Below are positions 1 to 10,290 of a stretch of DNA of 64,000 nt, piece after piece. The position numbers were made by a program, and so were the translations under genes. The notes under the pieces are model-generated. The model saw only the letters and a program-made list of their open reading frames with translations, was not told where the DNA came from and did not search any database. The DNA lies in the NCBI GenBank assembly GCA_008508345.1, contig QNGE01000830.1, positions 79,408 through 143,407 on the forward strand, read 5' to 3'. The first letter of the stretch is position 1. Each line of letters starts with the position of its first letter. Source of the stretch: Paragonimus westermani (Eukaryota > Platyhelminthes > Trematoda > Plagiorchiida > Troglotrematidae).

Positions 1-240
1 TTCAGAACTCGTCACATTCCTCATATGACAGGTTATCAAATCGGGGGCACGATTATCTCAACATTCGGTGGAATATCTCAAAGCCCACAGCTAGTGGATT
101 GCGAATATAACGGGCAACCAGATGACACATCGTTCAACGAAATCGGATCAACGGACGAGAAATGGCAAGCACAAAGAGTCAAGACAGAAAGCGTCAGCAA
201 TACACGCACACCAGGCAGAAGTACACAGGACAGCTGAGTG
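1..240 (+). pseudogene. C-terminal pol tail of a Ty3/Gypsy-like element
   Basis: An open frame from 25 to 237 encodes a polar tail ending in a TGA just before an LTR. Its segment around NEIGSTDEKWQA aligns with NEIGQTDEEWQA in the minus-strand copy at 43306-43740, and the two tails share the same order of acidic and threonine-rich residues. Both are followed by a short polypurine stretch and then a similar LTR with a polyadenylation signal. I therefore read it as the end of an LTR-retrotransposon polyprotein whose body lies upstream of the window. No catalytic domain is present here. The element class is inferred from position next to the LTR. Confidence 0.5.
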
Positions 241-252
241 AAAACCGCCGCT

Positions 253-359
253 GTGTTTTAGACCGGAATTCCGGTTCACAAACGCGAGCGCGCGCAGGGC
301 ATGGGAAGGTGCATGTTGGATAATAAAGACCCTGCTTCATTGAACGACTTTTTACTACA
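253..359 (+). repeat. Short LTR (about 107 bp), copy 1
   Basis: The block begins TGTGTTTTAGACC and ends CTACA, and contains AATAAA at 322-327. It aligns with the 105-bp block 43201-43305 on the minus strand, which begins TGTTGCGGG, carries AATAAAGATTG and ends GCTACA. Both are directly preceded by a pol tail and a purine run. The TG...CA ends, the poly(A) signal and the position support a 3' LTR. Flanking target duplications could not be made out. Confidence 0.55.
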
Positions 360-689
360 CCTGGAGTTTTCACCTGTAAGCAAAAATGTTCAAAAACTGG
401 GTTTTGTTGATCACCATGCAATCGGATGTCGTCCTTCATAACCGTCCGTGTGTGATGATATGAATGACTTTCAACCGCATGTTGAACGCGAAATATCCCC
501 TCTTGTACCCGAACATCGTCTCCCAGCATTACACGGAAGAATGACAAACAAGGAAGCTGTTAGCTTATGGTAAAAACGAAGCAGCCACAGAGGGAGTACT
601 TTACCCAGCGGTTCAAAATGTCCAAGATGAAGAGGTCCATGATCATTCTCGTTGGAAGGGCCCACTAATGATGGAAGCTACTTAGAGGA
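360..689. other. No gene recognised
   Basis: Short open frames only. No family motif is visible on either strand. The interval may be decayed 5' or gag sequence of the Gypsy relic that follows. Confidence 0.5.
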
Positions 690-2720
690 GGGTTACACAT
701 ACAAGTGTTGAAGTTGACATGAATTTACAACACTGTTTGGTCGGTAGCGGGGCCGTTATTTCGTTGACTGGTTGTAGCAAACTAATAACCAGTACAGCTG
801 TAAGTTATCACCTTCTGTGTGTGAAAAAAGATGCAGTGTATGTGTTGACAGCCACATCATGAAGCAACATTTCATTGTCTCCAGAGAATAAGTAGACGAT
901 CCTTGGAGCCGACTTCCTCGGTGCAACGGAAGTGTTAGCTATATACACACGTCCAAGACCAACATTCGCACAGTCCCTTTGCTCTAGTCCACGACTGAGA
1001 AATACGCTGAGTTATTCATGAATGAAGATGATCTGCACAGCTTCCATGAATGGATTGTATATGAAGTATTAATAACCAGAGCATTCCGACAGCACGGACC
1101 CCGCAGAAGACAACAGCCCGTACAACTCGACTAATCTCCTGGCGTGGAAGTTCAACATGAAACACCACTTCTGTGTGGATTTTAGACGGTTGCACAGAAC
1201 ACAGTTGTTCCAACACCGTCTGCCGCCGACAGTGTCGACACGCTGCAACAGGCGGGTTGTTCACAATTGTTCCGGATACTGGTAAGTGGCAATCAAAAAC
1301 GCAGACCCTGAGAAAACCATATTCAGGGTGAGCGAAAAATAGTGTGAATCAAGTGCATGCCGTTCGGCCTATCCGGGACACCGTTCACATGTGGACGTTG
1401 GATAGTCCGACTGATAGAGCAGCTGGATAATATGGCGGCACACAAACGATACTGTGGTATACAGTAAACAGAATCGCGGCAAGAACGACACTTAGATGCC
1501 GTCTTAAAAGGAATTTAAGACTCTAGACCCAAGATCAATGCTGATAATTCACAACCCAGAGGGTCATCGGTGGTCCTATTGGGAATCAACTTTGGTCAAA
1601 TTGAAGTCAAGCCATTGATAATGATAAACGGAGAAGCTTTGGCCCCGAGTTTCAGGCGTACGCCGAGGAATTTTTTAGGTTGAGCGGGTTACTACAATCG
1701 GTTACTAAAAGCTTTTCATTCCGTAATAACACCGGCATACGAACGCCTCCAGAAGAACGAGAAATGTAAACTGAGCGATGAAGCCCAGAGGGCGCTCACA
1801 TGAGTGCAAAAAGAAATGGACAAACAACAACCAGCACTGAAACTTCCGACTAAAAGGAGAACGTCTCTTCTAGCGACAACTGACAGTGACTGGGGCAATA
1901 TTCAGAGGGAGGAGATAATCGAATATGCTAGCAGAAATTAGATGCCAGCAGAGCTGAGGTATTCAGTCATTGAGAAGGAATGTTTGGTAGTCGTTTGGGT
2001 TCTACACAACCGGAGACCATACACGTTAAGTCAGCAGTCTCATTTAGAGAAGGATTACGAATTGCTGGAGTGGATTAGGACTGCAAACGAACCTAGGGAC
2101 ATTTCGTCCGCAAGAATATTATTTTACGATCGATCACGTGCTTCAACTTAGTACTCGTGTCCCTGATCCTCTTTCTCAGCTTCGCAAAATGACCTTTGGA
2201 GTTAACGGGTTGGTAATGGAACAAGAACAAGAGCGTTCACAGCGCAAATATGTCTTCCGGAAGATTAACGCTCTGCAAGGAGGCGTGGGGATCTCAAGAA
2301 ATACAAACAAAGAACTGATAACAATTGCTTCCCAGTAAAGAAGAGTTGGTTTCATCAGTACGGGGGTATAAAGGTGAAAGAGTGACGCTAGCAGCTTCCC
2401 ATGGTGGTGGTCATCTCGACACAAATGAGGAAAATGGTAGCACACACTGGACGCACCATAACATACGATCTAATGAAATGAGGAGCTTACCGGAAAAATT
2501 GAAACATGACGTGACGGCTTACGCACTTACTTGCCAAAAGTTTCAGTTAGTGGAAAACAACAGCGAAGGGGCCCAGTAGCCCTTAAATCTAGTATATTTA
2601 CGAAGCCAGGGAACTCTGATCGGCGGCTCGTTGGAAACAGTACGTTCAGGTCAGGAAACGACTGACGCTTCAGATCAGACGTGTTGATCAAAACACATCG
2701 TGATAAGCCATGGCATACCA
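690..2720 (+). pseudogene. Gypsy relic A: protease, RT, RNase H, integrase zinc region
   Basis: Reading across frames gives the usual Ty3/Gypsy order. A protease-like strand reads CLVGSGAVISL near 733, where the catalytic Asp-Thr-Gly has become Gly-Ser-Gly, followed by ILGADFLG near 905. Reverse transcriptase pieces CVDFRRLH (about 1175) and SGYWQVAIKNADPEKT (about 1275) follow. The RT connection AGYYNRLLKAF is near 1690, and the RNase H segment PAELRYSVIEKECLVVVW is at 1945. A chromatin-proximal VPDPLSQL is near 2165. An integrase zinc-binding-like segment SHGGGHL...CQKF lies in 2325-2579. The integrase catalytic core is not visible. Many stops and frameshifts make this a dead copy. It is a different copy from the minus-strand element beginning at 3438. 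Confidence 0.7.
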
Positions 2721-3437
2721 AGTCAATTTTGAAGGCTTAGAGACCATGTTATGAAAGTGAGGAATTTTGAACAAGCACTTCGACTTCCGAAACTCCGACT
2801 CAGTAGAGGTGGGCAGCGGCGCTTAACCGAACGTAAATGGTGCCAACAACCATCTAAGACACTAGCCAAAATGTTCTACCTAGTAGCATAGATTCTTGCT
2901 TCGAGGATCAATGCACTCACAATCGTAAGATTAAATGTTTTGCAGCAATTCTCTGACAACTGACTCCATTTCGATAGTAGGTTCTGATCGGGAAATATCG
3001 TGGTTTATCCATGGGAATCTTGCGAGATCAAGCTTCACCATCCTCGCTGTAGGCTGACATCATTAAACAGAAGGGAAAGTTCTGGCCAGAACACACGGAT
3101 GCCCACTGGCTCACAGCAGACCGAATCGGTTACAGTGGAAAATAGTTGAACGTACACTTTTTTGCACTGGTATCCGACAGTGATGTACGCCATGCTATCC
3201 GACGGAAATTGGTCTGATTGTAGATTTTCTCATCAGTTACATAGGAAAAGCAGAAGTACTCAAAAAGATACAGCGCCCGTAGCCTATGAAGGAGATTGTC
3301 GATGGAGAAAACGAAATTCTCACATATGATAAGTGGCTATAATGAACTGTGAATTCACGTTTATTTGTTAACATGAGCTAAGTGGGAATTTTTTTATGGT
3401 CCCAATGCAAGTATGACTTAGCCGGCTTCACCGACTT
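2721..3437. other. No gene recognised between two Gypsy relics
   Basis: Only short frames with many stops. It could contain remains of the 3' LTR of relic A or of the element that follows, but I found no matching second LTR copy. Confidence 0.5.
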
Positions 3438-4123
3438 TCACCTCACAGATACTTTCCGTTGGACGACTATTCCTCTCTTCCAGTTGAGCGGTCCATAAAA
3501 CGTACGCACAAGGACCGGCTCGCCAATCGTGAAGTATCGTGCACGAGCCCCACGTCTACGATTGCACTGTCTTATCATTCCTGCATTGCATCCTCCCCTC
3601 GTGTTTGAATGTGGGATCATGACACCGAAGGCAGTTCTCAATTTTCTATTGAACATGCATTCTGCCGGCGACTTGCCATCTGGAACGTTCGGAATTGGGG
3701 TTGTCCGGTAATTGGTCAAGAAGGTCTGTAAAACAGGACTTGGGGGATCTTCTACTCTGGCCTTTAACAGCGCTTGCTTCAAGGTGTTGAGAAACCTTTC
3801 AGCTTGTCCGTCCAACTGAGGATGGTAAACTGGAGATCGCATGTGTTAAGTACCTAGCCCTTGGCAGTAATTTTCGAAGACGGAAGAGGTGAACCGAGAA
3901 CGGTTGTCTGTGACCAACGTCTCTGGCAGTCCGAAACAACTGAACAGTTCCGATGGCTTCTGCATAGCGCTGTCCGTATTCGGCTGTCGTAGGCTGTGAA
4001 CTTCCGGCCACTTGGTGTACGCGTCGACGATGACCAATCACCTCTGCCCATTGAGTGGTCCGGCAAAATCCGTATGGAGCCTTTGCCAGGGTCTTTAAGG
4101 TGCTGACCAAGTGTGCAGTTCAA
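3438..4123 (-). pseudogene. Gypsy B integrase core and C-terminus
   Basis: Two overlapping frames make up the domain. The upstream one (4037-3846) contains IVDAYTKWPEVHS and LPETLVTDNRSRFTSS, giving the first two acidic residues of the DDE triad. The second (3842-3438) contains YHPQLDGQAERFLNTL, giving the catalytic glutamate, and then the YRTTP and PAECMFNRKLRT signatures. All three catalytic positions are therefore still readable, although a frame change separates them. Integrases of this family insert the element cDNA into host chromosomes. The C-terminal region after PVLVRTFYGPLNWKRG decays near 3430. Confidence 0.8.
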
Positions 4124-4329
4124 AATTCAAGGGGTTTCTCACGATTAGGCAACATGGTGTGCATTTTTAACAGTGTTGCTCAAACTGTGTCCATTCGTGA
4201 CCAGTAGGCAAAACTGCGCACCAAGAAATTCATTCGCTCGATCTCTGGGTGCCCACTGTGGAATTGACCGAGTGCATCCGTCCACGGTCGTAATCGCTGC
4301 TCGACGATTGAAGTATCCCCGTAAACCAC

Positions 4330-5205
4330 AGTTGAGGTCTGTGTGTGGCTAAGTCGTGCGGATGAATTTCATTACCTGCCTCAGAATTGCGTCCAGTTTG
4401 GTCGCCTCTTTGACCATCACTGTTGTTACCGGAAGTGCTCGAACAGCCTCACTGAGGATAAGGTTCACATCAGCTTCAATGTTGACCACTGCGGTTATTG
4501 TGCCCTCGTCTTTCGGTGCCCGTGATCCGATGAGTCTGAATAAAGCGTCAGCTTGACCAAAGGTGGTTGCGGAGCAGTACTGTGTCGTGTAGTCGTAGAG
4601 AAGAAGCATTGTTGCTCATCTTCACAAGCGATTGGCTATGCAAACCGCGACATCGTTCTATGAACCGAACGTTGCAGGTCACGATTCGTGATCCGTCAAC
4701 AACAAAAAATGTTGCCCCTACAATGTCTTGTGAAACTTTCTCACCGCGAAGATTATTGCGAGGGCCTTCTTCTCTGTCTGGCTGTAGTTTCACTAAGGAA
4801 AATTAGGTGATCTTGCTGCATGCGAGACTGCCTTTTCCTTTCCATCTGGAAACGTATGTGATAACACAGCACCTATTCCATAGCTGGCTGCGTCTACAAC
4901 CACGGCAAGTGGTAGCGTCGGATCATAGTGCGTAAGCAGGAGGTCTGAAGTAAGAGTGGCTTTGGTGCGATTAGAAGGCTGTTGACGTTCTCTTGATCGC
5001 TCTCACGTGACATCGTTAGTGAACAAACGGTTCATTGGCGTTCGGATTCGATGGACTTCTGGAAGGAAGTAACTGTAATGACTGACCAGCCCCAGGAAAG
5101 ATAGTAGAGTTAGCACGCCCGTCGAAGGCGGCATCCTCTGTATGGCTTCTACGTTGGCCGGGTCAGGTCGTCCGCCATCTTTGTGTACAATGATTCCGAG
5201 TTACT
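4330..5205 (-). pseudogene. Gypsy B RT thumb/connection and RNase H
   Basis: Downstream of the inserted LINE the RT resumes with YLGIIVHKDGGRPDPANV, separated by a stop from the residues before it. It continues through MPPSTGVLTLLSFLGLV and the connection subdomain. RNase H is broken by frameshifts. Its C-terminal end is clear in 4609-4349 as YDYTTQYCSATTFGQADALFRL, matching the usual NADALSRL ending. This block and 6568-7160 form one gene if the LINE is removed, which is the main evidence that the LINE is a later insertion. Confidence 0.75.
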
Positions 5206-5218
5206 TGATGCCAGACAT
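5206..5218. repeat. Target site duplication, LINE 3' side
   Basis: TGATGCCAGACAT. It matches TGATGCGAGACAT at 6555-6567 in 12 of 13 positions. It lies exactly where the Gypsy B reading frame resumes. Confidence 0.75.
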
Positions 5219-6554
5219 CATCATCATAATCATAACAGCCATGAGCCTGACCAAAGGTACTGTGGCTGGGGCCGCCACTCACCTCAACAGTGACGTGGAA
5301 TATCCTAGAAGGAAAAGTTACTAAGAAGGTCAACAAAGATTAAAGAAGACTAAGCGGAAGAACTAGAAATGGTATGGATACACGTACGCCGTTGACTGCG
5401 ACACATCGCCATCTCGGATAGTGTCTCTAACCAGCGGTTTGAGTGATCACGAGGACCCCAGCCAGGCAGGCGATGTCTGCCCACTTTGCTCAGTAGAGCA
5501 GTGAAGGTCTTCATATTTCGTGACCACGTTGTTGCTTGACCACCACGCGGTTTTACCCAACTGTTGGTGGCCTCAGTATATAATGCCCGGTACGGTAAAC
5601 GCTCAGCTGGCATACGGAGCACGTGACCCANNNNNNNNNNNNNNNNNNNNNNNNNNNNNNNNNNNNNNNNNNNNNNNNNNNNNNNNNNNNNNNNNNNNNN
5701 NNNNNNNNNNNNNNNNNNNNNNNNNNNNNNNNNNNNNNNNNNNNNNNNNNNNNNNNNNNNNNNNNNNNNNNNNNNNNNNNNNNNNNNNNNNNNNNNNNNN
5801 NNNNNNNNNNNNNNNNNNNNNNNNNNNNNNNNNNNNNNNNNNNNNNNNNNNNNNNNNNNNNNNNNNNNNNNNNNNNNNNNNNNNNNNNNNNNNNNNNNNN
5901 NNNNNNNNNNNNNNNNNNNNNNNNNNNNNNNNNNNNNNNNNNNNNNNNNNNNNNNNNNNNNNNNNNNNNNNNNTGGTACTCCCTTGCGAAGGAGACAGCT
6001 CCAGAGAACGTTACGAGCAACTGAATCGAATGCAGCCCTCAGGTCCAAAAAGACCACGGCCGTCGGCTGCCTATATGAATGCCGATGTTCCAAGATCCGT
6101 CGTAAGGTAAAAATGTGATCAACACCCCCCCGCGCGACCGGATCTGAATCCTGCTGGTTCTTCGCGTATCTGACTTTCTCTGGATTTAGTGAGCCGACGT
6201 AAAATGAGGTCAGTGAGTAACTTGGACGCAACAGACACCAAGCCGATGCCTCTGTGGTTGTCACATAGACTTCGGGACTCCTTTGTGAAAATGAGAATGA
6301 CTGTTGATAGGCACCAATCACGAGGTACCTCTTCAGTCTCCAAGATCGTCTGGAGGAGTTTTATCAGTTCTGATAATAACCTCACTCCAGCATCCTTGAA
6401 AATAGAAGAAGAGAGGAAGTCTGGTCCAGGAGCCTTATTACGCTTCAATAACTTGAGCTCCAGGACCACTTCTGCTTCTGGAATGCAATAGCTGACCAAT
6501 CGCGTCCCGTCGTACACATGATCTGGTTGAGGCCAACTGAACTGTTCTTCAAAA
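5219..6554 (-). mobile_element. RTE-like LINE, 5'-truncated, inserted in Gypsy B
   Basis: The minus strand carries a non-LTR reverse transcriptase. 6517-6119 contains LLKRNKAPGPDFL, NHRGIGLVSVASKLL and EEPAGFRSGR. A frameshift near 6125 leads into VDHIFTLRRILEHRHSYRQPT and VVFLDLRAAFDSV. After an assembly gap come the C-terminal motifs GHVLRMPAERLPYRAL and RLPGWGPRDHSNRWLETLS. The element starts within the endonuclease-RT linker (FSWPQPDHVYDGTR-like residues immediately after 6554), so it is 5'-truncated. Its 3' end is a short ATG/ATT-rich tail rather than poly(A). It is flanked by a 13-bp duplication. Clade assignment to RTE is inferred from the tail and general similarity. Confidence 0.8.
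5631..5973. other. Assembly gap (343 N) inside the LINE
   Basis: A run of N replaces the central RT, including the expected YADD motif. Any open frame drawn through it is meaningless. Confidence 0.99.
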
Positions 6555-6567
6555 TGATGCGAGACAT
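6555..6567. repeat. Target site duplication, LINE 5' side
   Basis: TGATGCGAGACAT. It is the partner of 5206-5218, with one mismatch. Confidence 0.75.
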
Positions 6568-7160
6568 TCCAAAGTTGTATTTGCCGCTGCGAAGCTGGAA
6601 GCCATATTCACCCAAAAAAGTAAGAGTTGGGTCCAGCTTCGGTTCCAGATCCCCTGTACTGTGGCCCACGACTATGATGTCATCCAGGTAGTCAGCCGCA
6701 CCGTGAATATCTGTGGGTATCGTACCCATCACCTGTTGGAAGATGGCTGGCGCTATCTTTACACCCAAATGGCAGGCGGTTGGATCGGTAAAGCTCTCTG
6801 TGGGTGTTAATTGTTAACAGTTCTTCGAACTCTTCAGTGATTGACAATTGTTAATAAGCCTCGGCAAGGGATACTTATGCGTCTTGAGAGTGCCATTCAA
6901 ACCTGTAGAGTAGTCTGCACAGAGCAGTACCATCCCATGTACCTTCTTGGCCACGACGATAGGGGCAGCCCATGGTTCATTGAATCCAGCTTTCTGGAGA
7001 CGCTCCAGTTCTTGGTCGATAGTTGCCTGCGCAGCACAGACTGCTCAACGACTGAGTGGAAATACCGGCTTCCTCCCAGGATAAAGAGATGAGGCTGCTG
7101 TTACCTTGATGCAACGGCCGAGCTCATCTGGGAACACATCGGAGTGTCTCTGCTGAAGAG
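6568..7160 (-). pseudogene. Gypsy B reverse transcriptase, N-terminal part
   Basis: From 7090 downward the frames give ATIDQELERLQKAGFNEPW, VVVAKKVHGMVLLCADY and TGLNGTLKTHKYPLPR. In 6768-6445 come LGVKIAPAIFQQVMG and AADYLDDIIVVGHS. YLDD is the RT active-site motif and is intact. The stretch expected between KYPLPR and the residues before LGVK is mostly missing, so the first catalytic aspartate region is deleted. The reading stops matching at GMSRI, where the LINE begins. Confidence 0.8.
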
Positions 7161-7260
7161 CGTTCGTGAGTTAAAGGTGAACTTCAAGAGATAACATGGG
7201 CTTCTGCTGAGCTAGAATTCGGTTTGGATTAATGATGTCAGTTAGATGCAGTTTGTTGAC

Positions 7261-7659
7261 CTAATCAAATCCAAGAAGGTCATGGCCACGACTGCCGGTT
7301 ACGTAGCAGGTACCCCTTGATTGTCGATCCGTTAAGGACTGCAGTTCAGTGGAATTTGCCAATGATGGGTAATCGGCTGTCAGTAGCGCTTCGAGCGACC
7401 TGGGTTGTCGTATTGCAAGTTTGCAAATCATGTACCATGTGCGGTCAGATATTAACGTAAAATAGGATGCTGTATCGAGCCGTAGTCTGACCGACTTGCC
7501 GTTGAGATGAATAGGTACTACCTGTGCGTTAGGCGGCCGTCGTTTCTTGCTGCGAGAACGACCTGCGCTCTTGGGAAGCAGGGTTTGTGTGGCCCCGCCG
7601 GAATCATTGGGTGCATCGATGCCGGTTGAATAGACAATATCGGATGTAATGCTATCCAC
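7261..7659 (-). pseudogene. Gypsy B aspartic protease
   Basis: A 132-residue open frame. The central part reads VVPIHLNGKSVRLRLDTASYFTLISDRTW, with the LDTAS catalytic signature of retropepsins near residue 62. Upstream is a basic linker (SRSKKRRPPNAQ), as often seen between the gag zinc knuckle and protease. The frame runs into a stop after HDLLGFD. It overlaps the gag frame by a few bases, which fits a frameshift between gag and pro, either programmed or due to decay. The enzyme would process the polyprotein. Confidence 0.75.
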
Positions 7660-8481
7660 CGCATTGCCAACACGATATGGAAAGTTTCTTCCGGTTGTCG
7701 CGTTCTGATTCCGGTGCAGACTTCGCCAGGACAGTTGGGCACACTGTGTGGACTTTTGAGTGACTGTTCTGTTCGATAATAGAGGTGTCGTGCTTCAGGT
7801 TCACCATGCGCTGGTATTCGGCAGTGATGTCCCGCATGGTGATGTCACAACACTGTTCTATCACCTCCGAAATTCGTGTTCTGATATCTGCTTCATTTGG
7901 TGACTGGAGTTCATAAACGAAAACCAGACATTTGAGTTGATCTTCGGTCATTGTGCAAAGCTTGAACCGTTCGCAATCCCGGTTGACTGTTCTAGCGTGC
8001 GTCACCCAGTCATCATTCGTGAACTTCATGAGGTTAAGGTATTGATAATGTGTGTCAAACAAAGATGACTCGTTGCCAAAGACTTGGGACAGCGTCTGGG
8101 TGGTTTCGTCAAAGTTGATATCCTTTGGTTTCTTCAGCACAATAAAGCTGGTGAACCGTTCGTGCTCCGGGATACCCAGTTTACGGAACAGCAACCTCAC
8201 TTTCCGAGTGTCGTCAGCGTCTGGCAGTTCCGCCTCGAAAACATCCTCATATTTTTTAACCTCACCTCGAAAATAGCGTCAATTAAACGGTCAAGATGAG
8301 ACCCACTGACTGAGTTGATTGAAGTTGCCGCTACAAATTTGAAGGATTCGTTTGATCCCACTGTCGGCTGCTGAAAACTCAGTTTCCGCGTCAGTGTTTC
8401 AATCAGCTTTGACTGTGCTTGCTCGAAACGTTTCCGCTGTTGTTGAAGAGGGGTTCGCATCTGCTTGGACTTAAGTGACAC
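7652..8481 (-). pseudogene. Gypsy B gag (capsid and start of nucleocapsid)
   Basis: Two frames with a shift near 8198. The N-terminal frame (8481-8197) begins MSLKSKQMRTPLQQQRKR and is basic and glutamine-rich. The C-terminal frame (8200-7652) has the capsid features LLFRKLGIPEHERFTSFI, INFDETTQTLSQVFGNESSLF and CERFKLCTMTEDQLKCLVFV, then ITAEYQRMVNLKHDTSIIE. It ends at ISCWQCGG, the first half of a CCHC knuckle. This matches gag of K02A2.6-like Gypsy elements. The start at 8481 is the first ATG of the open frame and is tentative. Confidence 0.7.
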
Positions 8482-9047
8482 TGGGAATTCTCTCGTTACT
8501 AAACGTTGTAAACCCTCGAAAGAATACGCTGATTCGTGCAGGGCAAAGTAATTCGCCTGTTGGAAATCGGATTCTCCTCCGTGTAATAGTTCAGATTAAA
8601 ACTATTGGACCCGAAAATAACGCGACTATCTCCGTTAATTGCTCCCAAGATAAACCAAAAGACGGACGCAAAATGCTGCTTTGTTCCGCTCCAACAAAGA
8701 GTCCCACAAGGAAAAAATTACAAATTATTTATATAGGGCATACCGATCTACAAACATACTCGAGTCAGAAAATCGAGGAACATTTATTAAAAATATTAGT
8801 TAAAGTCACTAAACCACCAATAAGCGAAGCGGGTGAAATAATAGCGAAGGTTAATTCTCGACTGTTCACGACGTTTCCATATATGATTGGCCGAAATCGT
8901 TTCCCGGAGGAAAGAAGCGGTATGGACGGAAAAAACGGGTTTGCCAACAAGTGGATCGTTACAGTGCTCAATCAGACACAATTTGGTATGATCACCCATG
9001 CGAAGACATGTCGAACCCATAGAACTCAAGGAAGATTCCGAATGTGA
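8475..9047 (+). CDS. Unrecognised 190-residue open frame
   Basis: The frame is open from ATG 8475 to the stop at 9047. It is basic overall, with a segment KKLQIIYIGHTDLQTYSSQKIEEHLLKILVKVTK that could form mixed helix and strand, and a C-terminus rich in His, Thr and Arg. I recognise no domain. Its 5' end overlaps the start of the minus-strand gag of Gypsy B and its 3' end overlaps the beginning of BEL/Pao gag similarity. It may therefore be 5' leader sequence of the BEL/Pao copy, LTR sequence, or a chance frame. It is among the longest gap-free frames in the window, which is why it is listed. Confidence 0.25.
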   Translation: MTLGILSLLNVVNPRKNTLIRAGQSNSPVGNRILLRVIVQIKTIGPENNATISVNCSQDKPKDGRKMLLCSAPTKSPTRKKLQIIYIGHTDLQTYSSQKIEEHLLKILVKVTKPPISEAGEIIAKVNSRLFTTFPYMIGRNRFPEERSGMDGKNGFANKWIVTVLNQTQFGMITHAKTCRTHRTQGRFRM

Positions 9048-10290
9048 TGGGCAAGTCCGCTATTCTATAGATGCTACTTCAACTTCTGGCGCGTATGTTA
9101 GTCGTAAATCCAAACGCAGTCTAGATAGTTTGCAGGTTAAGTCAACGTTGTTGCTAGCGGAGCGTAACGAGGGTGAAGTCAGCGAAAGTCAAACTAGACC
9201 GCGAGCTGGCTCAGACTAGAATGGAAGGCTGGATTGCTGTTTGATCTAGCTGCAGATGAGGATGGTCGTGGTGACACTGATCTTGGGCGAGAGGATTCAA
9301 CTGATAGGAATGCACAAGTAAAAGAGTACTTGGTGAATCACAACGTAAGGCTAGCTCCAAAAGTGAGACCAACACAGCCTGACGAGCATCCCATCCCAGA
9401 CCATCCATGTTCTGCCAACGGTTACTAGTCTTCATCTTCCTAAAGGTTACCTGTGCTTCTTTGATCGTGACCCTGTAAAACACTGGAAGTTCGCTTGTCA
9501 ATTTCAGTGTTATATCTAGGGGACGGTAGAAGATGATGGCCAACGGATGTTGTAACCATTACACCACTGTCAGGGTCGTGCCAGAGAAGACACTGAGGAA
9601 TGCGCCTTGCCCCTGCCGACCTCTTGCTGTCGCCGTGCGCGTGAAATACTGAGTGATTTTTTCGGGCGGTCGTATCATGTCACCGGCCTCTATATTGATG
9701 GTCTACTACCTACGGGAAGGACTATACCCAATACAGTAGACGCTCTTTCCAAGTTGTCAATAAAAACACAGATATGTGAGATAGCCCTAACGCAGAGGAA
9801 CACACCTATTGATTTGAACAAACTTGGAGAGAATAGTTAGGTCAATGCCAGTTAACACGTAGTACAAATGAGCAGAGGTCATCGACCGCATATCGGCCTT
9901 TGGTCAGAATTCTACTTTCGAACAGCTCCGTTAGTTTATTTCACAACGCCCTCGAATTGCTTGTAGGAGGTTCGGTCAAGTTGCCTTCGAGAGTGACCAA
10001 AAAACAGCCGAACCAACTCTTATGTATGGCTCACGCAGGCTGGAAGATACCAGTAGACACGTAAGAGCTACAATATATGCAGCAAACGGGCAATGGATGT
10101 CGCCTCCTTCTGATGGTTTTCACCTGTGTTAGCAGGCTCATGAGCTAGAACTCTGCCCTGAATTCCGTTCGATGAATGTCAAGAAGAGGTGGGAACCGTT
10201 TGATGGAAGAGAGAATGTTCTGGCTGCCTCAAGCACTCTCATGTAGGCGAAGCGCAAGGTGCAGCACAGATGAGTGCAGTGGTTGATATA
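8998..10290 (+). pseudogene. BEL/Pao gag
   Basis: Frames joined by shifts show a BEL/Pao Gag. There is a basic leader RKSKRSLDSLQVKSTLLLAER (about 9098), an acidic coiled-coil-like stretch WKAGLLFDLAADEDGRGD (about 9225), and a capsid segment with EILSDFFGRSYHVTGLYIDGLL and DALSKLSIKTQICEIALTQRNTP in 9607-9840. After this come LERIVRSMPV and ISQRPRIACRRFGQVAF near 9830-9985. Zinc-knuckle-like residues HELELCPEFRSMNVKKRW occur near 10140, and LLHLKPNDP leads into the protease at 10296. Multiple stops are present. Gag would form the particle core. Confidence 0.65.

Larger units (their letters stand above)
3438..8481 (-). mobile_element. Gypsy element B (gag-pro-pol), interrupted by a LINE
   Basis: On the minus strand the complete Ty3/Gypsy order can be followed: gag (8481-7652), aspartic protease (7659-7261), RT (about 7160-6568 and 5205-4820), RNase H (about 4820-4330) and integrase (4123-3438). 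The polymerase resembles K02A2.6-like Gypsy elements, with an RT segment LLCADYSTGLN and then LGVKIAPAIFQQ. The RT gene is split by a LINE at 5219-6554. Frameshifts and stops occur in every domain, and a piece of RT near 6790 between KYPLPR and ELLTINTH-like sequence is deleted. The LTRs could not be delimited. The copy cannot be active. Confidence 0.8.

Noticed and set aside
1716..1898. Hydrophobic minus-strand frame with SFSAGCCLSISF resembling a ZIP TM segment
   Set aside because: It is opposite the RT connection and RNase H of Gypsy relic A, and the motif spacing does not fit ZIP9 TM7.
5350..6321. 323-residue open frame on the minus strand
   Set aside because: It runs through 343 unknown bases. 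The two halves are real LINE sequence but the frame as a whole cannot be trusted.
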